Position numbers and translations under genes: made by a program. The notes beneath the pieces are model-generated. The model ran no database searches and was not told the DNA's origin. It worked only from the letters and a program-made list of their open reading frames with translations. Shown here piece after piece: positions 27,570 through 35,963 of a stretch of 64,000 nt of DNA (position 1 is the stretch's first letter; each line of letters starts with the position of its first letter). This stretch comes from Lichenicoccus sp964242335 (GTDB lineage Bacteria; Pseudomonadota; Alphaproteobacteria; Acetobacterales; Acetobacteraceae): the NCBI GenBank assembly GCA_964242335.1, contig CAXTAY010000005.1, forward strand, positions 1 through 64,000, given 5' to 3'.

Positions 27570-28727
27570 ATGCGTATCCTCTACAGCCACCGCATCCAGT
27601 CCCGCGACGGCCAGGGCGTCCACGTCGAGGCGATCGTCGCGGCACTGCGTCAGGCCGGGCACGAGGTGCTGGTGGTCGGGCCGCGCTTCTACGACCAGGC
27701 CACGTTCGGCGGCGAGAGCCGCTGGGTCGCGCTGATCCGACGCTGCCTGCCCGGCGTGCTGAGCGAGATCGCCGAGCTGGCCTACAACCTGCCGGCCTAT
27801 CGGCGCCTGCGCCGCGCCTGCGACAGCTTCCGTCCGGACCTGATCTACGAGCGCTACAACCTGTTCTACCTTGCCGGTGCCCTGGTCGCCCGGCGCCGTC
27901 GCCTGCCGTTCTACGTCGAGGTCAATGCACCGCTCGCCGCCGAGCGTTCCCGTTTCGGCAACCTCCGGCTGCGCCGGCTCGGACAGGCGTCGGAGCGCCT
28001 CGTCTGGCGGTCGGCCGATCGGCTGCTGGCGGTGACCGGCGTGCTCAAGGACATGGTCGTGGCCGCGGGCGTCGCGCCGTCGCGCATCGAGGTCATCCCC
28101 AACGGCATAGAGTCGGCCCGCTTCGCCCCCACGTCGAGCCACCGCGCCGGCCCGACCGTGCTCGGCTTCGTCGGGTTCGTACGGAGCTGGCACGGACTGC
28201 ACGTCGTCATCGACGCGCTGGCCCGCGAGCCGGGCGCGGAGGGCCTGCATCTGGTGGTGGTCGGCGAGGGTCCGGCGCGGCCCGAGCTGGAGCGCCAGGC
28301 GGCGGCTATGGGCATTGGTGCCCGGGTGCGCTTCACCGGCCTCGCCTCGCACGAGGCGATACCGGAGCTGGTGGCCGGCTTCGACATCGCGCTGCAGCCG
28401 CGTGTCGTGGCCTATGCCTCGCCGCTGAAGATCTTCGAGTACATGGCGGCCGGCCGGGCGATCGTGGCACCCGATCAGCCCAACATCCGCGAGATCCTGG
28501 AGGACGGCCGCACCGCGCTGCTGTTCGATCCGGCGCAGCCGGAGGGGCTGTGGCAGGCGATCCGCCGCCTGGCGGAGGACCCGTCACTGCGGGAGCGTCT
28601 CGGCGCGGCCGCGCGCGAGGAGATCCGGCACCGCGACTATAGCTGGCGTCGCAACGCCGAGCGGATCGTGGCGCTGGCGCAGGAGGATCTGGCCCAGGGC
28701 GCGGTCGTGCAGGAGATCGCCGCCTAG
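27570..28727 (+). CDS. Glycosyltransferase family 4 protein
   Basis: This 385-residue GT-B enzyme begins with ILYSHRIQSRDGQGVHVEAIV. The acceptor-domain segment is DLIYERYNLFYLAGALVARR, and the donor-domain signatures are VIPNGIESARF, LGFVGFVRSWHGLHVVIDAL and ALQPRVVAYASPLKIFEYMAAG. The motif order fits retaining GT4 enzymes. It lies 51 nt after the GNAT gene and ends the second plus-strand run, facing the epimerase gene 34 nt away. Confidence 0.9.
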   Translation: MRILYSHRIQSRDGQGVHVEAIVAALRQAGHEVLVVGPRFYDQATFGGESRWVALIRRCLPGVLSEIAELAYNLPAYRRLRRACDSFRPDLIYERYNLFYLAGALVARRRRLPFYVEVNAPLAAERSRFGNLRLRRLGQASERLVWRSADRLLAVTGVLKDMVVAAGVAPSRIEVIPNGIESARFAPTSSHRAGPTVLGFVGFVRSWHGLHVVIDALAREPGAEGLHLVVVGEGPARPELERQAAAMGIGARVRFTGLASHEAIPELVAGFDIALQPRVVAYASPLKIFEYMAAGRAIVAPDQPNIREILEDGRTALLFDPAQPEGLWQAIRRLAEDPSLRERLGAAAREEIRHRDYSWRRNAERIVALAQEDLAQGAVVQEIAA

Positions 28728-28761
28728 CGGCGCGTCGGCCGATGGCGCCAGCGCTCGTCGC

Positions 28762-29775
28762 TCACGCGCCTGCCGTCAGATCCAGCACGAGGGCTCGATC
28801 GGGTTGCGCGTTCGCCTCCGCCGCGACGCCCGGCGACGTCCGTCCGGCCTGGGTGCCGTCGAGCCACGCCAGGATCCGTTCCAGCCCGGCTCCGAGGTCA
28901 CCCGGCGTGCGGAGCCCGAGTGCCGCACGGGCACGCGCGGCGCTGCCGATCGAGTGCCGGATCTCGCCGGAGCGCGCCGGTCGGAACCGCATCTCGGCAC
29001 GGACCCCACAGAGCCCGGCGATGATCCGGGCCACCTGGAGCACGGAGGTCGGCGCGCCGGTGCAGACGTTGAACACCGGAGCGCCGGGCAGGGATCGCGT
29101 CATCGCCGCCATGAGGGCCGCGACCACGTCGGCGACGGCGATGAAGTCGCGGGTCTGCTCGCCGTCGCCGTAGATGTCGATCGCAGCACCGCGGCGCAGC
29201 CTGTCGGCGAAGATCGAGATGACGCCGGAGTAGGGCGAACGCGGATCCTGGCGCGGACCATAGACGTTGAAGAACCGCAGCCCGGTGGTCGGGATGCCGT
29301 GCAGCTGGGTCGCGACCCTGGCATGCAGCTCGCAGGCGTATTTGTCGGCGCCGTAGGCAGAGGCGGGCGCGCGCTCGGCCGTCTCGGCGATCGGCAGCAC
29401 CGCGCAGTCGCCGTAGACCGCGGCCGAAGAGGCGTAGACCACCGGCACGCGGCTACGTTGACGGGCGATCGCCTCGAAGATGGTGATCGTGCCGGTGATG
29501 TTGATGCGATGCGTCTCGGCCCATTCGCGCACCCCGCGCTCCACCGAGGCGATGGCGGCCAAGTGGAAGCATCCATCGACGCCCTGAAGCGCGGCGGCGA
29601 CCGTTGCGGAGTCGGTGATGGTGCCCTCGATCAGGGTGGCGCCGGCGGCGAGGTTGGCCAGGCTGCCCGACGACAGGTCGTCGAGCACGCGCACGTCGTG
29701 GCCCGCGTCGAGCAAGGCGTCGCAGAGATGCGAGCCGATGAAGCCGCACCCGCCGGTGACCAGGAACTGACCCAT
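28762..29775 (-). CDS. NAD-dependent sugar epimerase/dehydratase
   Basis: This 337-residue short-chain dehydrogenase-type enzyme has the NAD-binding motif VTGGCGFIGSH (6-16). It also has HLAAIASVERGV, the SS...YGADK catalytic set (Ser-Ser-Ala and Tyr-X3-Lys), RFFNVYGPRQDP and GDGEQTRDFIAVAD, all typical of UDP-glucose 4-epimerase-like enzymes. It supplies an activated sugar for the glycosyltransferases around it. The ATG at 29775 directly precedes the NAD motif and has GAGGG upstream; an in-frame extension of 80 residues runs through a tandem repeat and is not convincing. Confidence 0.9.
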   Translation of the reverse strand: MGQFLVTGGCGFIGSHLCDALLDAGHDVRVLDDLSSGSLANLAAGATLIEGTITDSATVAAALQGVDGCFHLAAIASVERGVREWAETHRINITGTITIFEAIARQRSRVPVVYASSAAVYGDCAVLPIAETAERAPASAYGADKYACELHARVATQLHGIPTTGLRFFNVYGPRQDPRSPYSGVISIFADRLRRGAAIDIYGDGEQTRDFIAVADVVAALMAAMTRSLPGAPVFNVCTGAPTSVLQVARIIAGLCGVRAEMRFRPARSGEIRHSIGSAARARAALGLRTPGDLGAGLERILAWLDGTQAGRTSPGVAAEANAQPDRALVLDLTAGA

Positions 29776-29844
29776 CGACCCCGCCCTCTTCAGCCCGCGC
29801 CGAGCACGATCATGGCTGAATTTCGTTGCAGAACCGTTAAGCGC

Positions 29845-29879
29845 TGCCGGATGCCGGATGCCGGATGCCGGATGCCGGA
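29845..29879. repeat. Five tandem copies of the heptamer TGCCGGA
   Basis: Five exact, head-to-tail copies of TGCCGGA lie in the gap between the amidotransferase stop and the epimerase start, about 70-105 nt before that start. Such a short tandem run can vary in copy number by slippage and would sit in the epimerase leader or promoter region. Confidence 0.8.
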
Positions 29880-29902
29880 GACGCGCCGCGACGTCCGTGC
29901 CG

Positions 29903-31834
29903 TCACGCCAGGGCGGGCTGACGCTCCGCACCCTGGGGCCGCGACGTGGGCGAGAGGTCGCCGGTCTGTGTTGCGAGGAAGCCCTCGAACACCAGCAGCA
30001 GCCAGAGCGTGGCACTATGGTCGAACCGGCCGTCGCGATGGTGCTCGATCAGCCGGGCGAGCGGCTCGCGCTCGAACAGGCCGCACCCCAGCATGGTCTC
30101 TCCCAGCAGCCGCTGGTGCAGCCGATCGGCCCCGGCTCGAAGCTGCGATGCCAGCGACATGGCAAAGCCCTGCTTGCCGCGATACAGGATCTCGCCCGGC
30201 AGGTAAGGCTCCATCGCGCGCTTGAGCAGATGCTTGCCGGCGCCGCGGCGCAGTTTCAGCCGGCGCGGCAGGCTCAATCCCCAGTCGACGAACTCATGGT
30301 CCAGCAGCGGCGGCCGCACCTCGAGCGAGGCCGCCATGCTGGTGCGGTCCACCTTGGTCAGGATGTCGCCGGGCAGGTAGGTGGCGAGGTCGACCCTCTG
30401 CGCCTGCTGCAACGGGTCGAGCCCGTCGCACTCGTCCATCATCGCGCTGATGCGCGCACCCGGATCGTAGCCCTCCAGCCGCGCCGCCAGCTCGCGCGAG
30501 AACAGCGAGCGGCGCCTGTCCTGCTGCACCCGGCAGAGCGTGCCGTAATAACCGAGCGCGCTGTCGAGGCTGATCTCGGTCAGGGTGTGCTTCGCCCGCA
30601 GCCAGCGTGGCGCCCGGTCGAGCTTGGGGTAGCAGCGGGCGATGCGGCCGATCACCTGCCGGCGCAGCGGACCCGGAACACTCGTGCGTACCGCCTCGGC
30701 CAGCAGGTGCCAGCGGTAGCGGCGATAGCCGCCGAGCACCTCGTCGCCGCCGTCTCCGGACAGCGCCACCGTGGCGTGCCGTCGCGCCAGCGCGCAGACG
30801 GCGAAGGTCGGCACCGAGGAGCTGTCGCCGAACGGCTCGCCGAAGATCGCGGCCTGGGTGCGCGCCGCCTCGATGTAGTCGAACGTCGTGGCCTCGGCGT
30901 GATGGTCCGTGCCGTAGCGCTGCGCCACCAGGGCGGCGTATGGCCGCTCGTCGGCGCCCGCCTCGAGGCCGAGGGTGAAGGTGGTGAGGGGTGCGTCGCG
31001 CAACCCGGCGGCGATCGCCACGACGGCGCTGGAGTCCACACCGCCGGACAGGAAGGCGCCGAGCGGCACGTCGGCGATCAGGCGCTCGGCGGTGCTGCGT
31101 CGCAGGTGCGCGAGCAGGGCCGGCGCGGCATCGGCGTCCCGGCCCGGGGAGCTGACCGCCGGGCTCCAGTAGCGCACCGGTCTCGCCTCCCTGCTGCCCC
31201 GCTCCAGCAGCAGGTAGTGGCCGGCGGGAAGCTTGCTAATGCCACTGTAGATCGTGCCGGGGTCGGGGATGTAGCCGTAGGCGAAGAAGTCGTCGACGGC
31301 GAGCGGGTCGATCTGCCGCGTGTGGCCCGGGAGACCCGCGAGCGGCCCCAGCTCGGATGCGAAGGCCAGGCTGCCACCCGGCATCCGCATCAGGTGCAGC
31401 GGTTTCTCGCCGAGGCGGTCGCGCGCCAGCAGCAGCACCTGCCGATTGCGGTCCCACAGCGCGAAGGCGAACATGCCGGACAGTCGCTGCAGGCAACCCA
31501 CCCCCCAGCTCTCCCAGGCATGGATGATCGTCTCGGTGTCACAGCGATTTCGGAACACGTGACCCTGCGCCTGCAGGACGTCGCGGAGTGCGGCATGGTT
31601 GTAGATCTCGCCGTTGAAGGCGATGACGACCGAGCCGTCCTCGTTGAACATCGGCTGCTGGCCGCCGGCGACGTCGATGATCGCGAGCCTGCGGTGACCG
31701 AGGCCTACTCCCGGTTCGACATGGAAGCCCTCGCCGTCCGGGCCGCGATGACGCAGCGCGCCGGTCATCCGGTGCAGCAGCGCCGCATCGATCTCGGCAC
31801 CGGAATGATGGAACAAGCCAGCCAATCCGCACAT
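29903..31834 (-). CDS. Asparagine-synthase-like amidotransferase of the XrtA/PEP-CTERM system (TIGR03108-like)
   Basis: This 643-residue protein has two domains. The N-terminal class II glutamine amidotransferase has the nucleophile Cys2 (MCGLAG), RHRGPDGEG and FNGEIYNH. The C-terminal synthetase domain has the ATP-binding PP-loop SGGVDSS. I place the start at 31834, because the family needs cysteine directly after the initiator and a G-rich ribosome site is correctly spaced for it; an ATG two codons upstream is the alternative. Exosortase loci regularly carry this subfamily, which may amidate a sugar or peptide component of the matrix. Confidence 0.92.
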   Translation of the reverse strand: MCGLAGLFHHSGAEIDAALLHRMTGALRHRGPDGEGFHVEPGVGLGHRRLAIIDVAGGQQPMFNEDGSVVIAFNGEIYNHAALRDVLQAQGHVFRNRCDTETIIHAWESWGVGCLQRLSGMFAFALWDRNRQVLLLARDRLGEKPLHLMRMPGGSLAFASELGPLAGLPGHTRQIDPLAVDDFFAYGYIPDPGTIYSGISKLPAGHYLLLERGSREARPVRYWSPAVSSPGRDADAAPALLAHLRRSTAERLIADVPLGAFLSGGVDSSAVVAIAAGLRDAPLTTFTLGLEAGADERPYAALVAQRYGTDHHAEATTFDYIEAARTQAAIFGEPFGDSSSVPTFAVCALARRHATVALSGDGGDEVLGGYRRYRWHLLAEAVRTSVPGPLRRQVIGRIARCYPKLDRAPRWLRAKHTLTEISLDSALGYYGTLCRVQQDRRRSLFSRELAARLEGYDPGARISAMMDECDGLDPLQQAQRVDLATYLPGDILTKVDRTSMAASLEVRPPLLDHEFVDWGLSLPRRLKLRRGAGKHLLKRAMEPYLPGEILYRGKQGFAMSLASQLRAGADRLHQRLLGETMLGCGLFEREPLARLIEHHRDGRFDHSATLWLLLVFEGFLATQTGDLSPTSRPQGAERQPALA

Positions 31835-31923
31835 CACCATCCCCCCGCGAGCCGACGCGATGCGGCGGACGCCTTCGTTACGTCTGCCAATCTAGCTCGT
31901 GCGCCCTCGCCGCGGCCAAGGAT

Positions 31924-33033
31924 TTACCGGCCCGCTGTCACGGCGTCGGATCCGGCACCATCCAGCAGCCTCGCATAGGCCTGGAACATCGTTTCCTGAT
32001 CGTAGGCGTGCGCCGCCTTGCGCCGGTTGGCCTGACCGACGCGGCGTCGCAGGGCCGGGTCGTCCAGGAGTGCGCGCAGCGCCGCGGCGAGCGGTGCGTC
32101 GTCGCGCGGCACGATGAACGGGCGGTTCTCCTCGGAGAGCATCGTGCGCACGTCGCCCACGTCGGTTGCGGCCACCGGCAGGCCCGCCGCCATCGCCTCC
32201 AGTACAGAGAGGGGCATCTGCTCGGTATCCGAGGAGAGCGCGAGCAGGTCGAAGTCGCGATAGAACCGTTGAGGGTCCGTCACATGACCGGCGAAATCCA
32301 CCCGGTCGGACAGACCGAGCTCGCCCGCCAGACGCTGCAGCGCGTCGCGGTCGCCGCCGTCGCCGACGACGACCAGGCGGGCGGGCGTCTCCACCAGGCG
32401 CATCGCGCGCAGCAGGCGGCCCACGTTCTTCTCCGGGCGCAGCGCGGCGACGATGCCGATCACCGGGAGGTCGTGGTCACGGACATGGTCCGGCGGCAAG
32501 GCGTAGAGCTGCAGGTCGACGCCGTTCGGAATGTAGTGCAGGCGCTGCGGGTCGAGCTGCCACGTCTCGGTCGCGATGCGCAGCAGGGTGCGGGACGGCA
32601 GCACCACGACGCTCCGGCGCAGCGCCAGCCGGCGCCCCCACACCCTTCGCCGCAGCTGGACATGCCGTTCCTCCGGTCCGAAGCCGTCCTCGGTGTGGAT
32701 GTGACGGGCCAGCGGCGCCAGGTTGGCGAGCGCCCACTCAATCGATCCCCAGTTGCTGGTGACCAGCACCGCCGGTCGCAGGCTGCGCAGCAGCCCGCGG
32801 ATCCGGCGCAGGTTGCCCAGCGGATCGCGCTTGTCGGTCTTGATGACGGGGAAAGTCACCTCTAGCCCGGGGGTGAAGCGGCGGCTGCACTCGGTCACGC
32901 CGTCCAGGGCGATCACCGCGTGGCGAAACGCGTCGCCGAACCGGTTGGCAAGGGCGGTGAAGCGTACTTGCGCGCCGCCGACCGCGAAGGTCGGGAACAC
33001 GTGCAGCACGAGCGGCGGCGATGTCCGGTGCAT
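31924..33033 (-). CDS. Glycosyltransferase family 4 protein (TIGR03088-like, XrtA system)
   Basis: This 369-residue GT-B enzyme starts VLHVFPTFAVGGAQVRFTALANRFG, the hallmark of the exosortase-associated family. It has WGSIEWALANL, the HTEDGFGPEE segment, YIPNGVDLQLY, IGIVAALRPEKNVGRLLRAM and EQMPLSVLEAMAAGLPVAAT. It should act on the same lipid-linked repeat unit as its neighbours. It lies 89 nt upstream of the amidotransferase on the same strand and is divergent from the next glycosyltransferase. Confidence 0.9.
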   Translation of the reverse strand: MHRTSPPLVLHVFPTFAVGGAQVRFTALANRFGDAFRHAVIALDGVTECSRRFTPGLEVTFPVIKTDKRDPLGNLRRIRGLLRSLRPAVLVTSNWGSIEWALANLAPLARHIHTEDGFGPEERHVQLRRRVWGRRLALRRSVVVLPSRTLLRIATETWQLDPQRLHYIPNGVDLQLYALPPDHVRDHDLPVIGIVAALRPEKNVGRLLRAMRLVETPARLVVVGDGGDRDALQRLAGELGLSDRVDFAGHVTDPQRFYRDFDLLALSSDTEQMPLSVLEAMAAGLPVAATDVGDVRTMLSEENRPFIVPRDDAPLAAALRALLDDPALRRRVGQANRRKAAHAYDQETMFQAYARLLDGAGSDAVTAGR

Positions 33034-33165
33034 GGGCGAGACCTATAAGTTCGGTATCATAACAAATGCATTGGACCTTTTCGAGACAAAGCTCAACCGA
33101 GTCGTGTTTTACGAAATCGTAACCAAAATCCGGGATGATCCGCTTGCCAAATCCCCAGGTGCGGA
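33034..33165. promoter_or_regulatory. AT-rich divergent promoter region between two glycosyltransferase genes
   Basis: This 132-bp gap is clearly more AT-rich than its surroundings. It contains a perfect palindrome TTACGA-AA-TCGTAA at 33109-33122 and, on the minus strand, a TATGAT hexamer at 33061-33056 that could be a -10 box. I could not find a matching -35 box or a sigma-54 site. Divergent promoters and a shared operator are likely but not proven. Confidence 0.45.
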
Positions 33166-34368
33166 ATGCTGCGGGTCCTGACCCTCTCGACATTATTTCC
33201 CAACGCGATCGAGCCCAGCTTCGGCGTCTTCGTCGAAGGCCAGACGCTGCGGCTGGCGGCGCGTGCGGACGTGGATGTGCACGTGGTCAACCCGATCGGA
33301 AGGCCTCGCTTTCCGCTTCGGCTGCACCCGCGCTACCGCCGCCAGCGGGCGCTTCCCGACCTCGAGAACTGGAAGGGCGTCCCGACCGCACGACCGCGTT
33401 TCGCGACCCTCCCCGGCCTGAGCGGCGCGCTCAATCCGGCTGCGATCGATCGTGCCGTGCGCCCCGTGCTGGCACGGCTGCGCGCTTCCGACATCGCCTT
33501 CGACGTCATCGACGCCGAGTTCTTCTATCCCGACGGTCCCGCCGCGGCGCGGCTGGCGGCGTCGCTCGGCGTGCCGTTCTCGATCAAGGCGCGCGGCGCC
33601 GACATCCACTACTGGGCCAGGCGGCCGGCGTGCCTGCGGCTGATGCTGGAAGCGGCGGAGGCCGCGTCCGGCCTGCTCGCCGTCGCCGGTTCGCTGAAGC
33701 AGGACATGGCCGCCCTGGGCATGGATCCGGCCAAGATCACGGTGCACTACACCGGCGTCGACCTCGACCGCTTCCAGCCGGTCGAGCGTGCGGCGGCCAA
33801 GGCGGCGCTCGGGGTCGATGGCCCGCTGATCGTCAGCCTCGGGTCGCTGATCCCGCGCAAGGGACATGACATCGTCATCGAGGCGATGACGTCGCTGCCC
33901 GACGCGACGCTGCTGGTGGTGGGCGCTGGGCCGGAACGTGAGACGCTTGCCCGCCTCATCGCCGCGCGCGGGCTGGGCGGGCGGGTGCGCCTGCTCGGCA
34001 GCCTGCCGCACGCGGGCCTGCCCGCGATCCTCGGAGCCGCCGACGTGATGGCGCTGGCCTCCGCGAGCGAGGGGCTCGCCAACGCGTGGATCGAGGCGAT
34101 GGCGTGCGGCACGCCGGTGGTGACGCCGCGGGTGGACGGTGCCGCGGAGGCGATCGATCCGCCAGTGGCCGGCCGGCTCGTCGACGAGCGCACCCCCTGC
34201 GCAATGGCCGCGGCGATCGCCGCCCTGCTGGCCGACCCGCCGCCGCAGGAGGCGGTGCGCGCGTGCGCCCGTCGCTTCACCTGGGAGCGCAACACGCAGG
34301 CGCTGTTCTCCCATCTCAGCCGCATCGCCGCCAATCCAGACCGCGTCCCCGCGGTTCCCGCTCGTTGA
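33166..34368 (+). CDS. Glycosyltransferase family 4 protein
   Basis: This 400-residue GT-B enzyme begins LRVLTLSTLFPNAIEPSFGVFVEGQ. It contains DVIDAEFFYPDGPAAARLA, KARGADIHYWARR, VHYTGVDLDRFQP, SLGSLIPRKGHDIVIEAM and ASASEGLANAWIEAMACGTPVVTP. These are GT4-type donor-binding and acceptor motifs. Relatives are common next to exosortase A loci. It is followed 5 nt later by the initiating sugar transferase, so they form one operon. Confidence 0.9.
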   Translation: MLRVLTLSTLFPNAIEPSFGVFVEGQTLRLAARADVDVHVVNPIGRPRFPLRLHPRYRRQRALPDLENWKGVPTARPRFATLPGLSGALNPAAIDRAVRPVLARLRASDIAFDVIDAEFFYPDGPAAARLAASLGVPFSIKARGADIHYWARRPACLRLMLEAAEAASGLLAVAGSLKQDMAALGMDPAKITVHYTGVDLDRFQPVERAAAKAALGVDGPLIVSLGSLIPRKGHDIVIEAMTSLPDATLLVVGAGPERETLARLIAARGLGGRVRLLGSLPHAGLPAILGAADVMALASASEGLANAWIEAMACGTPVVTPRVDGAAEAIDPPVAGRLVDERTPCAMAAAIAALLADPPPQEAVRACARRFTWERNTQALFSHLSRIAANPDRVPAVPAR

Positions 34369-34373
34369 GGACC

Positions 34374-35822
34374 ATGGTCGTGTTCAGAACATCGCGTCGG
34401 CCCATCCGCTCCTGTCCCATCGGCCTGACCACCAGCCGGATCATGCTGGCGCTGGACATCCTCGGACTGGCACTGCTGTGGCCGGCCCTGCTGGCGAGCG
34501 GCCTCGCCACCTCCGCATCGCTGCATGGCCTGCAGATCATGCTGCCGGCGTTGTGCTACCCGCTCGTCCACCTCGTGCTGCTCTACGCGCTGGGCATGTA
34601 TCGTCGCGACATCCTCGGCGAGGGTCGGAAGTCGCTGCGCCGCATCCCGTTCGTGGCCGCCATGAGCACGGTGTGCGGTACCGCACTCACCGTGCTTCTG
34701 GCCTGGCCGATCTATCCCGTGCTCGGGCCGCTTCCCGGCCTGGCGCGCACGCTGGTCGTGGCCTTCGCCTGCTTCCTGGTCTGCGGCCTCGGCGCGCGGA
34801 TGGTGTTCCGGGTGCTGCGCCTGCACGGCGTCATCCGCCGTCGCCTGCTGGTTGTCGGCGCCGGCCGTCGCGCCTGGGACCTGGTCTGGCTGCTTCGCAC
34901 CGAGGGGCGCAACCTGCAGTACGAGGTCGTCTTCGCCCACGAACAGAGTTTCGGCGAGATCGACCCCCGGCTGGCGGACGAGTCCGAAGGCCGGATCGTC
35001 TCGGCCTCCAATGTCGGCCTGTTGCAGATCGCGCGCGACTTCAACGCCGACCAGATCGTGGTGGCGCCGGACGAACGTCGCGGCATGGCGCAGATGGACC
35101 TGCTGAGCTGCAAGACGGCGGGCTTCCCGATCAGGCAGTACCTGAGCTTCGTCGAGACCGAGACCCGGCGGATCGACCTCAAGCGCCTGGAGCTCGGCTG
35201 GCTGCTCTATTCCGACGGCTTCGATTTCGGCGTCATGGAGCGCGGCCTGAAGCGCATGCTCGACATCGGGATCAGCCTGCTGCTGCTGATCCCGGCGACG
35301 CCGCTGCTGCTGCTGGCGATGGCGGCGATCAAGCTCGACGATCGCGGCCCGGTCTTCTACCACCAGACGCGGGTCACCCGCGGCAGCCGGGACTTCGCGA
35401 TCACCAAGCTGCGGACGATGAGCGTGAACGCGGAGGCCGGCGGCGCGGTATGGGCTGCGGCCAAGGACAGCCGGATCACCCGGATCGGCAGCTTCCTGCG
35501 CCGCACGCGGCTGGACGAGTTGCCCCAGCTGCTCAACGTGATCCGCGGTGACATGTCCCTGGTAGGTCCGCGTCCGGAACGGCCCGGGTTCGTCTCGATG
35601 CTGACCACCGAGATCCCGCTCTACAACGAGCGCCACCTGGTCAAGGCAGGCCTGACCGGGTGGGCGCAGGTCAACTATCCCTACGGCGCCTCCGTCGACG
35701 ATGCACGATCCAAGCTGAGCTACGACCTGTACTACGTGAAGAACTTCAGCGTGCTGTTCGACATCCTGATCATCCTGCAGACCCTGCGGGTCGTGCTGTG
35801 GCCCGGAACCAGCGTCCGCTAG
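34374..35822 (+). CDS. EpsB-type initiating sugar transferase (TIGR03013-like)
   Basis: This 482-residue polyprenyl-phosphate glycosyl-1-phosphate transferase begins repeat-unit synthesis at the inner membrane. Four N-terminal helices (to about residue 145) precede a Rossmann-like domain (RRLLVVGAGRRAWDLV). After a fifth hydrophobic stretch comes the catalytic module: KLDDRGPVFYHQTRV, KLRTMSVNAE, RRTRLDELPQLLNVIRGDMS and LVGPRPERPGF. The start at 34374 is 5 nt after the previous stop; GAGG overlaps that stop, giving rather short spacing. The PEP-CTERM gene follows. Confidence 0.92.
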   Translation: MVVFRTSRRPIRSCPIGLTTSRIMLALDILGLALLWPALLASGLATSASLHGLQIMLPALCYPLVHLVLLYALGMYRRDILGEGRKSLRRIPFVAAMSTVCGTALTVLLAWPIYPVLGPLPGLARTLVVAFACFLVCGLGARMVFRVLRLHGVIRRRLLVVGAGRRAWDLVWLLRTEGRNLQYEVVFAHEQSFGEIDPRLADESEGRIVSASNVGLLQIARDFNADQIVVAPDERRGMAQMDLLSCKTAGFPIRQYLSFVETETRRIDLKRLELGWLLYSDGFDFGVMERGLKRMLDIGISLLLLIPATPLLLLAMAAIKLDDRGPVFYHQTRVTRGSRDFAITKLRTMSVNAEAGGAVWAAAKDSRITRIGSFLRRTRLDELPQLLNVIRGDMSLVGPRPERPGFVSMLTTEIPLYNERHLVKAGLTGWAQVNYPYGASVDDARSKLSYDLYYVKNFSVLFDILIILQTLRVVLWPGTSVR

Positions 35823-35825
35823 ACG

Positions 35826-35842
35826 TGTAAGACAAGTTTACA
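35826..35842. promoter_or_regulatory. Inverted repeat TGTAA-N7-TTACA, candidate activator site
   Basis: Perfect 5-bp arms lie about 97 bp upstream of the start site predicted from the sigma-54 promoter at 35905. That is the distance where sigma-54 enhancer-binding proteins usually bind. Assignment to a PrsR-like activator is inference. Confidence 0.35.
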
Positions 35843-35904
35843 AACTCGCCGCGCCTGCAGGCCGTGGGATCGCTAGTTCCTTCAGATCGTTGATCATTCT
35901 CCAG

Positions 35905-35920
35905 TGGCATCGACCTTGCT
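35905..35920 (+). promoter_or_regulatory. Sigma-54 (RpoN) promoter of the PEP-CTERM gene
   Basis: TGGCAT-CGACC-TTGCT matches the sigma-54 consensus TGGCAC-N5-TTGCW at all but one informative position. The -24 GG (35906-35907) and -12 GC (35918-35919) are exactly 12 bp apart. Transcription would start near 35931, 33 nt before the ATG at 35964. Confidence 0.75.
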
Positions 35921-35963
35921 ACGTAGCGAGTGTCGATATGGCAAGCCCCTCGTGGAGGTTCAC

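Noticed and set aside
29845..29879. Heptamer run as a CRISPR array
   Set aside because: The units are 7 nt with no spacers, so it is a simple tandem repeat.
33130..33160. Sigma-54-like CCGGGATGATCCGCTTGCC before the glycosyltransferase at 33166
   Set aside because: The GG-GC distance is one or two bases off, which this sigma factor does not tolerate.
35904..35963. Longer N-terminus for the PEP-CTERM protein
   Set aside because: This stretch overlaps the sigma-54 promoter and lacks a ribosome site; the ATG at 35964 has TGGAGG and begins a proper signal peptide.
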